64,000 nt of DNA. It comes from Pseudoxanthomonas beigongshangi. Lineage in GTDB: Bacteria > Pseudomonadota > Gammaproteobacteria > Xanthomonadales > Xanthomonadaceae. Position 1 is the first letter of the stretch. Every line of letters starts with the position of its first letter. Location of the stretch: assembly GCF_016820515.1 (NCBI RefSeq), contig NZ_JADHDV010000012.1, forward strand, positions 62,001-126,000. The letters run 5' to 3'. Position numbers and translations under genes: made by a program. This document shows, piece after piece, positions 8,377 to 16,435 of this stretch. The notes beneath the pieces were generated by a model. It had not been told where the DNA came from, searched no databases, and saw nothing but the letters and a program-made list of their open reading frames with translations.

Positions 8377-8862
8377 TCACCCGGCCTGGAGGATTTTTTG
8401 CCTGCGCAGCGCGAGCATCTGCAAGGGGACGCCGATGATCAACGCCAGGAACAGCGCGCCCTGCACGCCGAGCAGCAGCGGGTCCTTCAAATCGGTCACC
8501 AGCGGATGGCCCACCGGCAGCCTGCGCAGGCTTTCGCTGACCGTGGGGACCATCAGCAGGAACACGCTGATGCTCAGGGCAATCGTTTGCACATGTTTCC
8601 AGAAGGTCTTCGCGGTTCGCCACCGCGCGATGCCATAGCCCAGCAACAGCATCGCCAGCGTGACGGACGCCACGATGGCGCTGATCGGCTGGTGCGCAAT
8701 CGGATACACCGTCAGCACCCCCAGCAGCATGAACCAGAAATACGCACGCCCGGCGCGGGTTTCGGGAACGATCCGCCCGTGCTTGAACAGCATGTAGGCG
8801 GCAAGGGGAATGGCCGGAAGGCTGCCCAGCGTGTGGAGCCAGCCAATAGGAGAAATGCCCAC
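8377..8862 (-). CDS. Small integral membrane protein of unknown function
   Basis: A 161-residue protein with about five hydrophobic segments: ALPAIPLAAYMLF-like at the N-terminus, YFWFMLLGVLTVYPIA, ISAIVASVTLAMLLLGYGIA, IALSISVFLLMVPTV and GALFLALIIGVPLQMLAL. It resembles DUF2306-type four/five-helix membrane proteins but I cannot assign it firmly. It is the first gene of the TetR operon, so its expression is probably induced when the repressor binds its ligand; a membrane-stress or efflux-related role is possible. Confidence 0.8.
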   Translation of the reverse strand: MGISPIGWLHTLGSLPAIPLAAYMLFKHGRIVPETRAGRAYFWFMLLGVLTVYPIAHQPISAIVASVTLAMLLLGYGIARWRTAKTFWKHVQTIALSISVFLLMVPTVSESLRRLPVGHPLVTDLKDPLLLGVQGALFLALIIGVPLQMLALRRQKILQAG

Positions 8863-8896
8863 GGGGGTCGTTCCTGTCAGGAGAGTGAGGCGACTT

Positions 8897-8912
8897 TACC
8901 TACTAGTAGGTA
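8897..8912. promoter_or_regulatory. Perfect 16-bp TetR operator TACCTACTAGTAGGTA
   Basis: Fully self-complementary palindrome 34 bp upstream of the membrane-protein start. TACCTACYNGTAGGTA-like sites are typical operators of TetR/AcrR repressors, and a tetR gene is in the operon directly downstream, so autorepression is the simplest reading. Confidence 0.8.
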
Positions 8913-9087
8913 GATTGTCAATCCGTGAGAAGAACCGATGCGTATGGCGTTCCGCGCTACCAGCCAGGCAGCGACGCTATCCACGTTTCCTCTCGCTGAC
9001 GTGGCGCTGGCGGCCTTATTGCTGCCACCGGGACCCATTTGCTGGCCGTCGTGCACCACCGCCTGGGAATCCACACGCGAATGAGGG

Positions 9088-9116
9088 AAAGGCCGCCACG
9101 CAAGGTGACGGCCCTT
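9088..9116 (-). terminator. Rho-independent terminator of the Oar-like TBDR gene
   Basis: On the minus strand the sequence AAGGGCCGTCACC, a short loop, then GTGGCGGCCTTT forms a GC-rich stem followed by a T-rich run, about 40 bp after the TBDR stop codon. Confidence 0.65.
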
Positions 9117-9156
9117 CTGATTGCACGTCCAGGCCGGCGACGTGCGTTTGCGCCGG

Positions 9157-12100
9157 TCAGTAGTCGTAACTGACGGTCAGGCGCGCATACGTGGGCGTCT
9201 GATAGGCGACCGGCTGGTTGTACAGCGGATTCAACGTGCCATCGGGCAACTGCGAGAACGGGTAGATGTTGGTCGCCGCATCCTCGTTGGTGACGTTGAA
9301 GACGTTGAAGCTGAAAGCCAGCTTGCCATCGGCGAAGGCGGGCTTGTACAGCACGCCCAGGTCGATCTGGTTCACCCAGCCCAGGCGCCCCTTCGAGCCC
9401 GGAGGAGAGGGTGTGCCGACACCGGTTTCCGGGTCATAGCAGTAGTGGTACGGGCCGCCGGTGATCGCGCTGCCACCATAGCCGGCCGGGTCCGTGCCGG
9501 CGTAGGTGTCGCCGTAGTAGTTGCCCAGGCAGTTGCGGGGGGCACCGGAAATCATGCTCAGATTGCCGGACACGCCCCACTCCGGGGTCAACTGGTAGTA
9601 GCCGTACAGCTTGACCTGATGGCGATGATCATTGGACTGATCGCCGTTGAAGTGCTCCATCAGCGCGGCGTGGTCCCAGCTCTGCGTGGTCGATACCGAC
9701 GCCTGGCCCTGATAGCTGCCGAGCGCGCCACCGGTACGCCACAGGTCCGAACGCAACTGGCCCTCGGTGGTGCCATAGCTGTGCGACCAGACGTAGTTGA
9801 ACTTCGTGTACCACTTTCCGTCGAACGGACGCTCCAGATTGAACTCGACCGCCGAGTAGTTGCGCTTGAGTTCCGGGAATCCGGCCGCCTCGCGGGTCAC
9901 CGTGACCTCATGGAACTGGCCATCGGTGCCGATAACGCCCCAGGTGTTGGTCTTGCCCGGATTGATGAGCGCCGCGCCGGATACCTTCGACCAGTCAATG
10001 GTGATGCCCTGCGCGGCGGCCGCCTCGATCAAGGCGGTATTGGACACGTCATAGTTCTGGTCGTCGATGCTGGCATTCAGGCGCCGATGCGTGGCGCGGA
10101 CGCCGTATACCCAGCCGCTCTCCAGCTGCTTGGTGAAGCCCAGGATGATTTCGTCCTGGTTCTCGCCTTCGATGTCCTTGGCCACCGCGGTGCGCACATC
10201 CGCGATGCGACCGAAGCGCGAGTTGGCCGACACCGCGGATCCCAACTGCTGGGAAATGATCGGCGTGCCGTCGGCGTTGATACCGCTGTAGGTGTAGTAG
10301 GTGCTGGTGTTGACCGCCGGGGTGAACAGGCCAACCGGTGACAGCGGCAGGCCTAGGTAGTAGCGGCCAAGGTTGCCGAACACCTTCAAGGTGGAATCGC
10401 CGTGGACGTCCCAGCTGAAACCGATGCGGGGCGCCCAGGCATCCTTGACCTCGATGTACGCCTGGCCGAACGGCGTGTAGTTGGTGAACTCGTCCTTGCG
10501 CAGGCCCAGGTTGAGCAGCAGGCTGTCGGTGATCTGCCACTTGTCCTCGATGTAGTACGCCTTCTGCTTGGCCTCGTAGGAATACAGACTGGTGTTGATG
10601 TTCCTGATGACGTAGTAGCCGCTGGCGCCATGCACCGGATCCACCAGGCCCGGGCTCGGTGCACCGATGCCCCCATCTTCATTCGCCGCCTGGGTGATCA
10701 GGCCGTTGGTTCGCAGGCCGTTGGGATCGTCGGTACGACCATAGGTCCACGAGTAGCCAGGACCGGACAGGATCGAGCCGATGTTGATGCCCTCGGACTT
10801 CTGGTTGTCGATGCCGAAGCTGAGCGTGTGGTCGCCGGCCCGCCATTCCAGGTTCAGGCGGGTATTGGTTTTCTTGTACTCGCGGTCCGGATCGCTGGTC
10901 GAGATGACCTTCTGCGTACCGAGGATCGGCGCACCGCCGTTGTACGCGGGGTTCTGCAATGTGGCGTCGGTAATCACCGGTCCGTTGGCCGGGTCATAGC
11001 CGAACGGCGTCACTTCATCCGGCGTGGACATCTCGCCGTACAGGGCGGTCACGGTGACGTCGTCGCCGAAATAGCCGGTGTACTTGCCCAGATACAGAGT
11101 GGGGCCGGCCTCCTGCCGGGATTCGTCGGTGTAGTACGTGCCACGCTCTCGGGTCAGGTAGTTGTAGCGGTAGATCTGTCCGCTGGTTTCGTACTCGTCG
11201 CTGGCGCCGGTAAGTTCGAGCAGATGGTTGTCGGTGATGTACCAGTCCAGCTTCGCGTACCAGCGCTTCTGGGTATAGCTGTAGTCCGTCCATCCACCGT
11301 TGGCCCCGTTGGTGGAATCGCGGTTGGACAGCACGCGTACGCCATCGGAATCCGCCTGTTCGGCGGCGACGAAGAAGAACAGACGGTCCTTGAAGATCGG
11401 GCCGCCGGCATAGGCGCTGTAGGTAGTCGTGCTTGACTCGGCTTCGCTCAACGGCTGGTACAGGCCATTGGCCGCCCTGGCGTAGTTGTAGGCCGTGTTG
11501 TTGGTGGTGCTGTCCAGGCTGTCGGGACGCCAGTAGATATTCTTCTGCTTGGCCTTCAGTCCGTTCGGTTCCCAGATCACCGCCGCGCCGAAATGCCACT
11601 CATTGTCGCCGCGCTTGCCGACCTGGTTGATCACGCCGCCATTGCTGCGGCCGTACTGCGCGCCGTAGCCGCCGGTGAAGATTTCCTGCTGGTCGATCGC
11701 CCCATAGGGCAGTGTCAGGCCACCCAGGCTGTTGCTGGCCGTGGTGGTATTGAAGCCGTTGAGGTAGTAGGCGTTCTCGCTGGCAGCGGATCCACCGAAG
11801 CTGGGAAGCGAGCCGCCCAGCGGGCCATTGTCGAATCCTCCGCTGTTGTTGACCACGCCCGGCGCCAGCAGCGCGATGGCTTCGGCGTTGCGCCCCAACG
11901 GCAATTGCAGCAGCTGTTCAGAGGTCACCACCGTACGGGTGTCCACCGTGGTGACATCGATGGGATTGAGTCGCGATCCGGTCACGCTGACCGTGCTCAG
12001 GGTCTGCAGGTCGCCCGTACCCGCGAACGAGACGACAGTGCTGGCGCCCACCGTGATGGCCACGTTCTCTCGGGTTTCGACTGCCTCGCCGCCCTGCTTC

Positions 12101-12351
12101 ACCGTGACCTTGTAGGTGCCCAGTGGCAGGTTGCCCAGTGCGTATCGACCACGCTCGTCCACCGCGACCTCGCGGCTGAAACCACTGTTGTTCTCGATGA
12201 GTACGGTCTTGCCGGCGCCATTGGCCACGTTGCCGGAGATGTTGCCGGTCGTGGATTGCGCCCATGCCGAGCTGCTGGCGAGCGCGAGTGTCAGGGCAAG
12301 CGCCAGCCTGCCAGCGCGGGGGTGATAGGTGCGGGATGTCTCTCTCTTCAT
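9157..12351 (-). CDS. TonB-dependent receptor, Oar/CarboxypepD-regulatory-like type
   Basis: A 1064-residue outer-membrane protein with a signal peptide ending ASSSAWA. Residues about 32-110 form a carboxypeptidase regulatory-like (CarboxypepD_reg) fold (NISGNVANGAGKTVLIENN, GRYALGNLPLGTYKVTVKQGG), then the plug (VTSEQLLQLPLGRNAEAIALLAPGV) and a long beta barrel ending in the aromatic-containing strand ARLTVSYDY. This is the Oar-like subclass, common in Xanthomonadaceae, which imports large oligosaccharides, peptides or glycosides by TonB energy. The start is ATG 12351; an AGGAG lies about 13 bases before it. Isolated gene with its own terminator and operator-like repeats upstream. Confidence 0.93.
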   Translation of the reverse strand: MKRETSRTYHPRAGRLALALTLALASSSAWAQSTTGNISGNVANGAGKTVLIENNSGFSREVAVDERGRYALGNLPLGTYKVTVKQGGEAVETRENVAITVGASTVVSFAGTGDLQTLSTVSVTGSRLNPIDVTTVDTRTVVTSEQLLQLPLGRNAEAIALLAPGVVNNSGGFDNGPLGGSLPSFGGSAASENAYYLNGFNTTTASNSLGGLTLPYGAIDQQEIFTGGYGAQYGRSNGGVINQVGKRGDNEWHFGAAVIWEPNGLKAKQKNIYWRPDSLDSTTNNTAYNYARAANGLYQPLSEAESSTTTYSAYAGGPIFKDRLFFFVAAEQADSDGVRVLSNRDSTNGANGGWTDYSYTQKRWYAKLDWYITDNHLLELTGASDEYETSGQIYRYNYLTRERGTYYTDESRQEAGPTLYLGKYTGYFGDDVTVTALYGEMSTPDEVTPFGYDPANGPVITDATLQNPAYNGGAPILGTQKVISTSDPDREYKKTNTRLNLEWRAGDHTLSFGIDNQKSEGINIGSILSGPGYSWTYGRTDDPNGLRTNGLITQAANEDGGIGAPSPGLVDPVHGASGYYVIRNINTSLYSYEAKQKAYYIEDKWQITDSLLLNLGLRKDEFTNYTPFGQAYIEVKDAWAPRIGFSWDVHGDSTLKVFGNLGRYYLGLPLSPVGLFTPAVNTSTYYTYSGINADGTPIISQQLGSAVSANSRFGRIADVRTAVAKDIEGENQDEIILGFTKQLESGWVYGVRATHRRLNASIDDQNYDVSNTALIEAAAAQGITIDWSKVSGAALINPGKTNTWGVIGTDGQFHEVTVTREAAGFPELKRNYSAVEFNLERPFDGKWYTKFNYVWSHSYGTTEGQLRSDLWRTGGALGSYQGQASVSTTQSWDHAALMEHFNGDQSNDHRHQVKLYGYYQLTPEWGVSGNLSMISGAPRNCLGNYYGDTYAGTDPAGYGGSAITGGPYHYCYDPETGVGTPSPPGSKGRLGWVNQIDLGVLYKPAFADGKLAFSFNVFNVTNEDAATNIYPFSQLPDGTLNPLYNQPVAYQTPTYARLTVSYDY

Positions 12352-12777
12352 TTGGAACCGGCTCCTGTTGTGGGGGAGAAGCGACTACGGGACGCTGGGA
12401 CGCGTCGCCGGTCTGCCGGCCCCCTTCCAAGCCGGAATTCCTGCGAATCCGAAAAACAAAGACGTTGTTGTACCGCGCCCCCTATCAGTTTTAGCTTTGC
12501 CGTAATGGCGTTGTAATAAATATCGGAGCCGTTTTGATAATGCAATGGCATGAACATCATTGCACCCAAGTGGTGCGTCGACGATGCAATGAGGTGAATG
12601 CCGTCACCACTTTCATTACGCTTCAAGCGGACACTCGTGATAGAGATCACCGTTGACCGCCACCTGTCCTTGCACTGCAGGAGAGTCATTGGTCAATGCC
12701 CGTTCGCGGAGAGGCACGCTCATGAGCCTCGCATGGACAAAGGTGCTTTCTGCAAACCGCCCTTTTCTAAAGAGATG
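12352..12777. other. Non-coding promoter region of the Oar-like TBDR
   Basis: About 430 bp without a recognisable gene. It is locally AT-rich around 12460-12560, as expected for a promoter, and carries the half-sites described separately. Confidence 0.5.
12541..12591. promoter_or_regulatory. Three TGCAATG half-sites in inverted arrangement upstream of the TBDR
   Basis: TGCAATG (12541-12547) and CATTGCA (12558-12564) are perfect inverted repeats with a 10-bp spacer; a third TGCAATG (12585-12591) pairs with the second across 20 bp. They lie 190-240 bp before the TBDR start. The half-site shares TGCAAT with the palindrome at 5067-5080. Confidence 0.5.
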
Positions 12778-12806
12778 GCCTGCACGATCTTGCATATCGT
12801 GCAGGC
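12778..12806 (-). terminator. Strong hairpin following a truncated minus-strand reading frame
   Basis: Perfect 11-bp stem GCCTGCACGAT / ATCGTGCAGGC with a 7-base loop, starting 12 bp after the TGA at 12819-12821 in the minus-strand direction. The trailing bases on the minus strand (CATCTCTTTAG) are moderately T-rich. Confidence 0.55.
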
Positions 12807-12818
12807 TCATCCTCTTTG

Positions 12819-12985
12819 TCACATCGGATCGATGTCAGCGACCGGCGTGTTCAGCAGTTGCTGTCCCGCAGATGGGTCGATGCCGTTATCGGCAGCAAGC
12901 TGCTTGGGGAAAACGCCCAGCTTGGCCACGCGCTTGGCGAAGCGGCGGTTGCTGCCATTGAAGGTGTTCAATCCCCCGGCGTTCA
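12819..12985 (-). pseudogene. Possible 3' remnant of a gene of unknown identity
   Basis: A minus-strand frame reads LNTFNGSNRRFAKRVAKLGV, then about 30 more residues ending LLNTPVADIDPM and a TGA, directly followed by a strong hairpin. The residue composition looks protein-like and the stop-plus-terminator arrangement looks like a true gene end, but no start codon or ribosome site belongs to it, and upstream the frame runs into the aldose epimerase region in the wrong register. I do not recognise the family. It could also be chance. Confidence 0.3.
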
Positions 12986-13008
12986 ATACTGGTGGAGCCG
13001 CCAACGCT

Positions 13009-13845
13009 TCATGACCACCGCAAGTCGATCCACATTGCCAGCACCTGTCCCGGCTCAACGATGTGCGGCGCAAGATTGAATCCATCCGGCGGCCCCGTCT
13101 GTGGTTCCACGCAGGTCGCGTGCCCGGCGCCGTCGTACACCACCCAGTGCGTGCAATCGGATGTGACGTGGAGTCGTTGCCGCGCGCGTTCCAGCACGGC
13201 GCCGTCTTCGGCGATGAAGCAGTCATCCCAGGGGCCGGGCCGGGGCGGCACCAGCGGGAGCGTCGCGATGCCATCGTGGTCCCGTGGATACATGGCCGAG
13301 GGATGGAAGACGAGCCGGTCGGGCTTGCGGAACCAGGGATGCCAGCCCAGCACGGCCGGCATGGGCTGGTCGCCAGCCTGTACCGACAGGTCCAGCCGCA
13401 GGCCGTGGTCGTGCAGGGTGATTACCTGCCTCGCGAGACCGCCAAAAGGCCAGTAGCCATCCTGCGGCAGCAGCAGGGACAGGGTTGCGGCGTCGTCATC
13501 CTGCGACTCGATTCGCCAGGAGCGGGAAAAGCCGAGGCCATGGATGGCGTGGCCCCCGAAGTTCACCGGCAGTTGGTAGGCGCGCCCACCTGCCTGGAAG
13601 CGACCCGCGCGCACGCGTCCGGCCCACGGCACCATGGGATAACAACCCCACGCGATGGTGTCGGGCCAGCCATCGTGGGGACCAATCAGCCAATCCACGC
13701 CGTCGAACCGGATCCGGGCGACGCGGCCGCCGGCGGCCGGTGCCAGATCGACCTTCAGCGATCCCCTGTGCAGACGAATCGTTTCGCCCGGCGGCATCGG
13801 TGCGGACGCATCGTCCCGGGGCAAACGACGGATCTCAGTCGCCAT
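13009..13845 (-). CDS. Aldose 1-epimerase family protein
   Basis: A 278-residue galactose-mutarotase-like protein. ATG 13845 is chosen (MATEIRRLPRDD); it overlaps the end of the preceding GH43 gene by 11 bp. Family features are the opening VDLAPAAGGRVARI strand, the GGHAIHGLGFSRSW segment with the catalytic His, LGWHPWF with the second His and the C-terminal VEPQTGPPDGFN segment with the catalytic Glu. Cytoplasmic. It interconverts alpha and beta anomers of aldoses, here presumably xylose or arabinose released by the operon's glycosidases. Last gene of the seven-gene xylan-oligosaccharide operon. Confidence 0.9.
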   Translation of the reverse strand: MATEIRRLPRDDASAPMPPGETIRLHRGSLKVDLAPAAGGRVARIRFDGVDWLIGPHDGWPDTIAWGCYPMVPWAGRVRAGRFQAGGRAYQLPVNFGGHAIHGLGFSRSWRIESQDDDAATLSLLLPQDGYWPFGGLARQVITLHDHGLRLDLSVQAGDQPMPAVLGWHPWFRKPDRLVFHPSAMYPRDHDGIATLPLVPPRPGPWDDCFIAEDGAVLERARQRLHVTSDCTHWVVYDGAGHATCVEPQTGPPDGFNLAPHIVEPGQVLAMWIDLRWS

Positions 13846-14872
13846 AGGGGTGGATGGTGCGGATGTGGCCGTGCGCGTCATGCTGCAGTTCCGTGCACTT
13901 GGCGGTGCGCAGGTGGGTGGCGCCGCCCGACAGCAGGGCGTCGTGATAGAACAGGTACCACTTGTCCGCGAACGCGCAGATGGAGTGGTGCGTGGTCCAG
14001 CCGACCACCGGAGTGAGGATCACGCCCTGGTAGGTGAACGGCCCATAGGGGCTGTCGCCCACCGCGTAACAGAGCAAATGGGTGTCGCCGGTGGAGTAGG
14101 AGAAGTAATAGCGGCCTGCATGCTTGTGCACCCAGGCGCCCTCGAAGAACCGTCGTTCGTGATCGCCGGCACGCAGGGGTTGTCCCTGCTCGTCCAGGAT
14201 CATGATTTCGCGCGCGGGTTCGGCCAGCGTCTTCATGCCGGTATCCAGGCGGGCCACCCGCGGCCCGAGCGCGGGCGCGTCCGGAGTCGGCTCCTCGTGC
14301 ATGGCGTCATGGCGGTTGTCGCGGTACTTCTGCAGTTGCCCGCCCCAGATGCCGCCAAAGTAGAGGTAGTGCTCGCCGTCATCGTCCCGGAAGACCGCCG
14401 GGTCGATCGAGTAGGCGCCCGCGATGGGTTCGGGTTCGGCGGTGAACGGTCCCTCCGGTCGCTCCGAAACGGCCACGCCGATCCGGAACAGGCCATCGGC
14501 CTGCTTGGCGGGAAAGTACAGGTAATACTTTCCATCGCGGCAAGCCGCGTCCGGCGCCCACATCTGCCGCTCCGCCCATGGCACATCGCGTACGTGCAGG
14601 GCGACGCCGCAATCGGTCGCCGGGCCATCCGGCGAATCCATCCGCAGCACGTGGTAGTCCTCCATGACGAAATGGCCACCGTCGTCGTCGAAGGCGGCAC
14701 CGCCGTCGATGTCGTGGGACGGGTAGATGTACAGGCGCCCGTCGAACACATGCGCTGACGGATCCGCGGTATACAGATGGGTGAGCAACGGCTGCGAGAT
14801 GGCGCACGCGGCCAGTCGTTCCAGTTCGGCGGCCGGCGTTGCCGGCTCTCCGTGGGGGAGGATGTCGGTCAT
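13835..14872 (-). CDS. GH43-family glycoside hydrolase, cytoplasmic (beta-xylosidase / alpha-L-arabinofuranosidase)
   Basis: A 345-residue five-bladed beta-propeller hydrolase with no signal peptide. The three GH43 acidic residues are visible: Asp in TADPSAHVF (base), Asp in YSIDPAVF (pKa modulator) and Glu in FFEGAWVHK (acid). ATG 14872 overlaps the stop of the symporter gene (ATGA). It likely releases xylose or arabinose from short imported oligosaccharides. Xylosidase versus arabinofuranosidase cannot be decided from the motifs. Confidence 0.9.
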   Translation of the reverse strand: MTDILPHGEPATPAAELERLAACAISQPLLTHLYTADPSAHVFDGRLYIYPSHDIDGGAAFDDDGGHFVMEDYHVLRMDSPDGPATDCGVALHVRDVPWAERQMWAPDAACRDGKYYLYFPAKQADGLFRIGVAVSERPEGPFTAEPEPIAGAYSIDPAVFRDDDGEHYLYFGGIWGGQLQKYRDNRHDAMHEEPTPDAPALGPRVARLDTGMKTLAEPAREIMILDEQGQPLRAGDHERRFFEGAWVHKHAGRYYFSYSTGDTHLLCYAVGDSPYGPFTYQGVILTPVVGWTTHHSICAFADKWYLFYHDALLSGGATHLRTAKCTELQHDAHGHIRTIHPYGD

Positions 14873-16374
14873 GGGGAGGAAACCTCGGCGTGCAGGGGGC
14901 GGTCGACGGCGCGGCGGCGCTGGTCGAGTTCGTGCTCGATGCGCACTTCCATCCGCTTGTCGATCTCGTAGATGAAGAGCAGCGCCACCGCGATCAGGAA
15001 CGGAAGGGCGCAATAGACGCTGACGGTCAGGCGGATGCCGTCCACCACGGCGGCCGGTTGAGTTTCCAGCCCGGCCTGGTAGCCGTAATGGGCGAGGATG
15101 CCGGCGACCAACGCACCGCCGGTGCTGAGGCCGATTTTCAGCCCGCACAGCATCGCCGAGAAGATGATCGCGGTGGCCCGCCGGTGGTTCTTCCATTCCG
15201 AATAGTCGGCCACGTCGGCGATCATCGCCCACAACAGCGGGATGGTGATGCCGTAGCAGAAGCCGTGCAGCATGAAGGCGACGAACACCCAGCCCACCGC
15301 GGTGGGCGGAAACAGGTAGAACGCCAGGAGGAACAGCGTGGAGACCAGCAGCGCGACGCCGAAGACATCGCGCTTGCCAAACCGATCGGCCAGGCGGCGC
15401 GACACGCCGATGCCCAGGATCATGCAGACGATGCCACCGCCGTTGAACAGGCTGAAGGTGGACGTGGCCGGATCCTCCGGCCACTGGAAGCCGGCCAGTC
15501 CCGCGCCGGTCAGCATGGCGTTCAACGAAGCGATCAGGCCATTGAAACCGGAATCGCGCAGGAAAGCGGCCAGCGCGGCCTCGCTCATGTAGTACTGGAA
15601 GTAGTAGATGTAGGTGCCGCCCTTCAACGCCAGGTTGGTGAACACCAGCACCGTCAGGGCCAGCATCACCTGCCACGGCCGGTTGCGCAGCAAATCGGCC
15701 AGATCCTGCAACACACCGGCGGACTGCTCGCGGGTGGGAACGATGCGCTCGCGCGTGGTGAGGAAGGTGATCAGGAAGAACACCGTGCCAACCACCGCGA
15801 ACAGGGTCATCACGCTCTCGAATCCCCTCACCCGATCCCCGCCGCCCAGGATCAGGACCAGCGGCAGCAGCAGCACCTGGATGATGAACTGGGCAATCAT
15901 CACCGCCACGAACCGGTACGAGGACAGGCTGTTGCGCTGGGCCATGCTTCCGGTGAGCACGCCGCTGAGCGCCGAGTACGGCAGGTTGTTGGCCGCGTAC
16001 ACCAGCACCAGCAGGCTGTAGGTGGCCAGCGCGTAGATGATCTTGCCCCGCTCTCCCAGTTCCGGCGTACTGAAGGCCAGCAGCGACAGCACGCCGAATG
16101 GCACCGCGGTCCACAGGATCCAGGGCCGGAACTTACCCCAGCGGGTGGAGGTGCGATCGGCGACGATGCCGATCACTGGCGTGAACACGAACGCACCCAG
16201 CAGTCCCACCACGAAGATGATGGTGGCCGCGGTCGCCGGCGGCAGCCGGTAGACATCGGTGTAGAAGAACGCCAGATAGGTGATCAGCGTCTGGAAAATC
16301 AGGTTGGCCGCGAGATCACCCAGGCTGTAGCCCAGCTTCTCGCGGATCGACAGCGGCTGTTCTCGGCTGGACAT
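14869..16374 (-). CDS. Glycoside-pentoside-hexuronide (GPH) type MFS sugar:cation symporter
   Basis: About 501 residues from ATG 16374, which has an AGGGGGA ribosome site; a start at 16443 overlapping the GH3 stop is the alternative. It has twelve transmembrane helices. The N-terminus LSIREKLGYSLGDLAANLIF and the loop ADRTSTRWGKFRPWI are signatures of the GPH family (MelB/XynB-transporter type), as is the ADYSEWKNHRRATAI loop. It carries xylo-oligosaccharides or glucuronoxylo-oligosaccharides across the inner membrane with a cation. In Xanthomonas the equivalent transporter belongs to the xylan system. Central gene of the operon. Confidence 0.92.
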   Translation of the reverse strand: MSSREQPLSIREKLGYSLGDLAANLIFQTLITYLAFFYTDVYRLPPATAATIIFVVGLLGAFVFTPVIGIVADRTSTRWGKFRPWILWTAVPFGVLSLLAFSTPELGERGKIIYALATYSLLVLVYAANNLPYSALSGVLTGSMAQRNSLSSYRFVAVMIAQFIIQVLLLPLVLILGGGDRVRGFESVMTLFAVVGTVFFLITFLTTRERIVPTREQSAGVLQDLADLLRNRPWQVMLALTVLVFTNLALKGGTYIYYFQYYMSEAALAAFLRDSGFNGLIASLNAMLTGAGLAGFQWPEDPATSTFSLFNGGGIVCMILGIGVSRRLADRFGKRDVFGVALLVSTLFLLAFYLFPPTAVGWVFVAFMLHGFCYGITIPLLWAMIADVADYSEWKNHRRATAIIFSAMLCGLKIGLSTGGALVAGILAHYGYQAGLETQPAAVVDGIRLTVSVYCALPFLIAVALLFIYEIDKRMEVRIEHELDQRRRAVDRPLHAEVSSP

Positions 16375-16435
16375 GCGTGTTTTCCCCCTGGCATCGGTGC
16401 CATGCAATTCCGGCGATGCCGGTCCCACGGTTGAA

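Noticed and set aside
13009-13881. Longer aldose epimerase start at 13881
   Set aside because: The extra 12 residues would read through the GH43 gene end and lack a ribosome site; ATG 13845 is a better fit.
14839-16434. 531-codon frame antisense to the sugar symporter
   Set aside because: Typical antisense of hydrophobic codons (Asp/Gln/His-rich); the symporter is certain.
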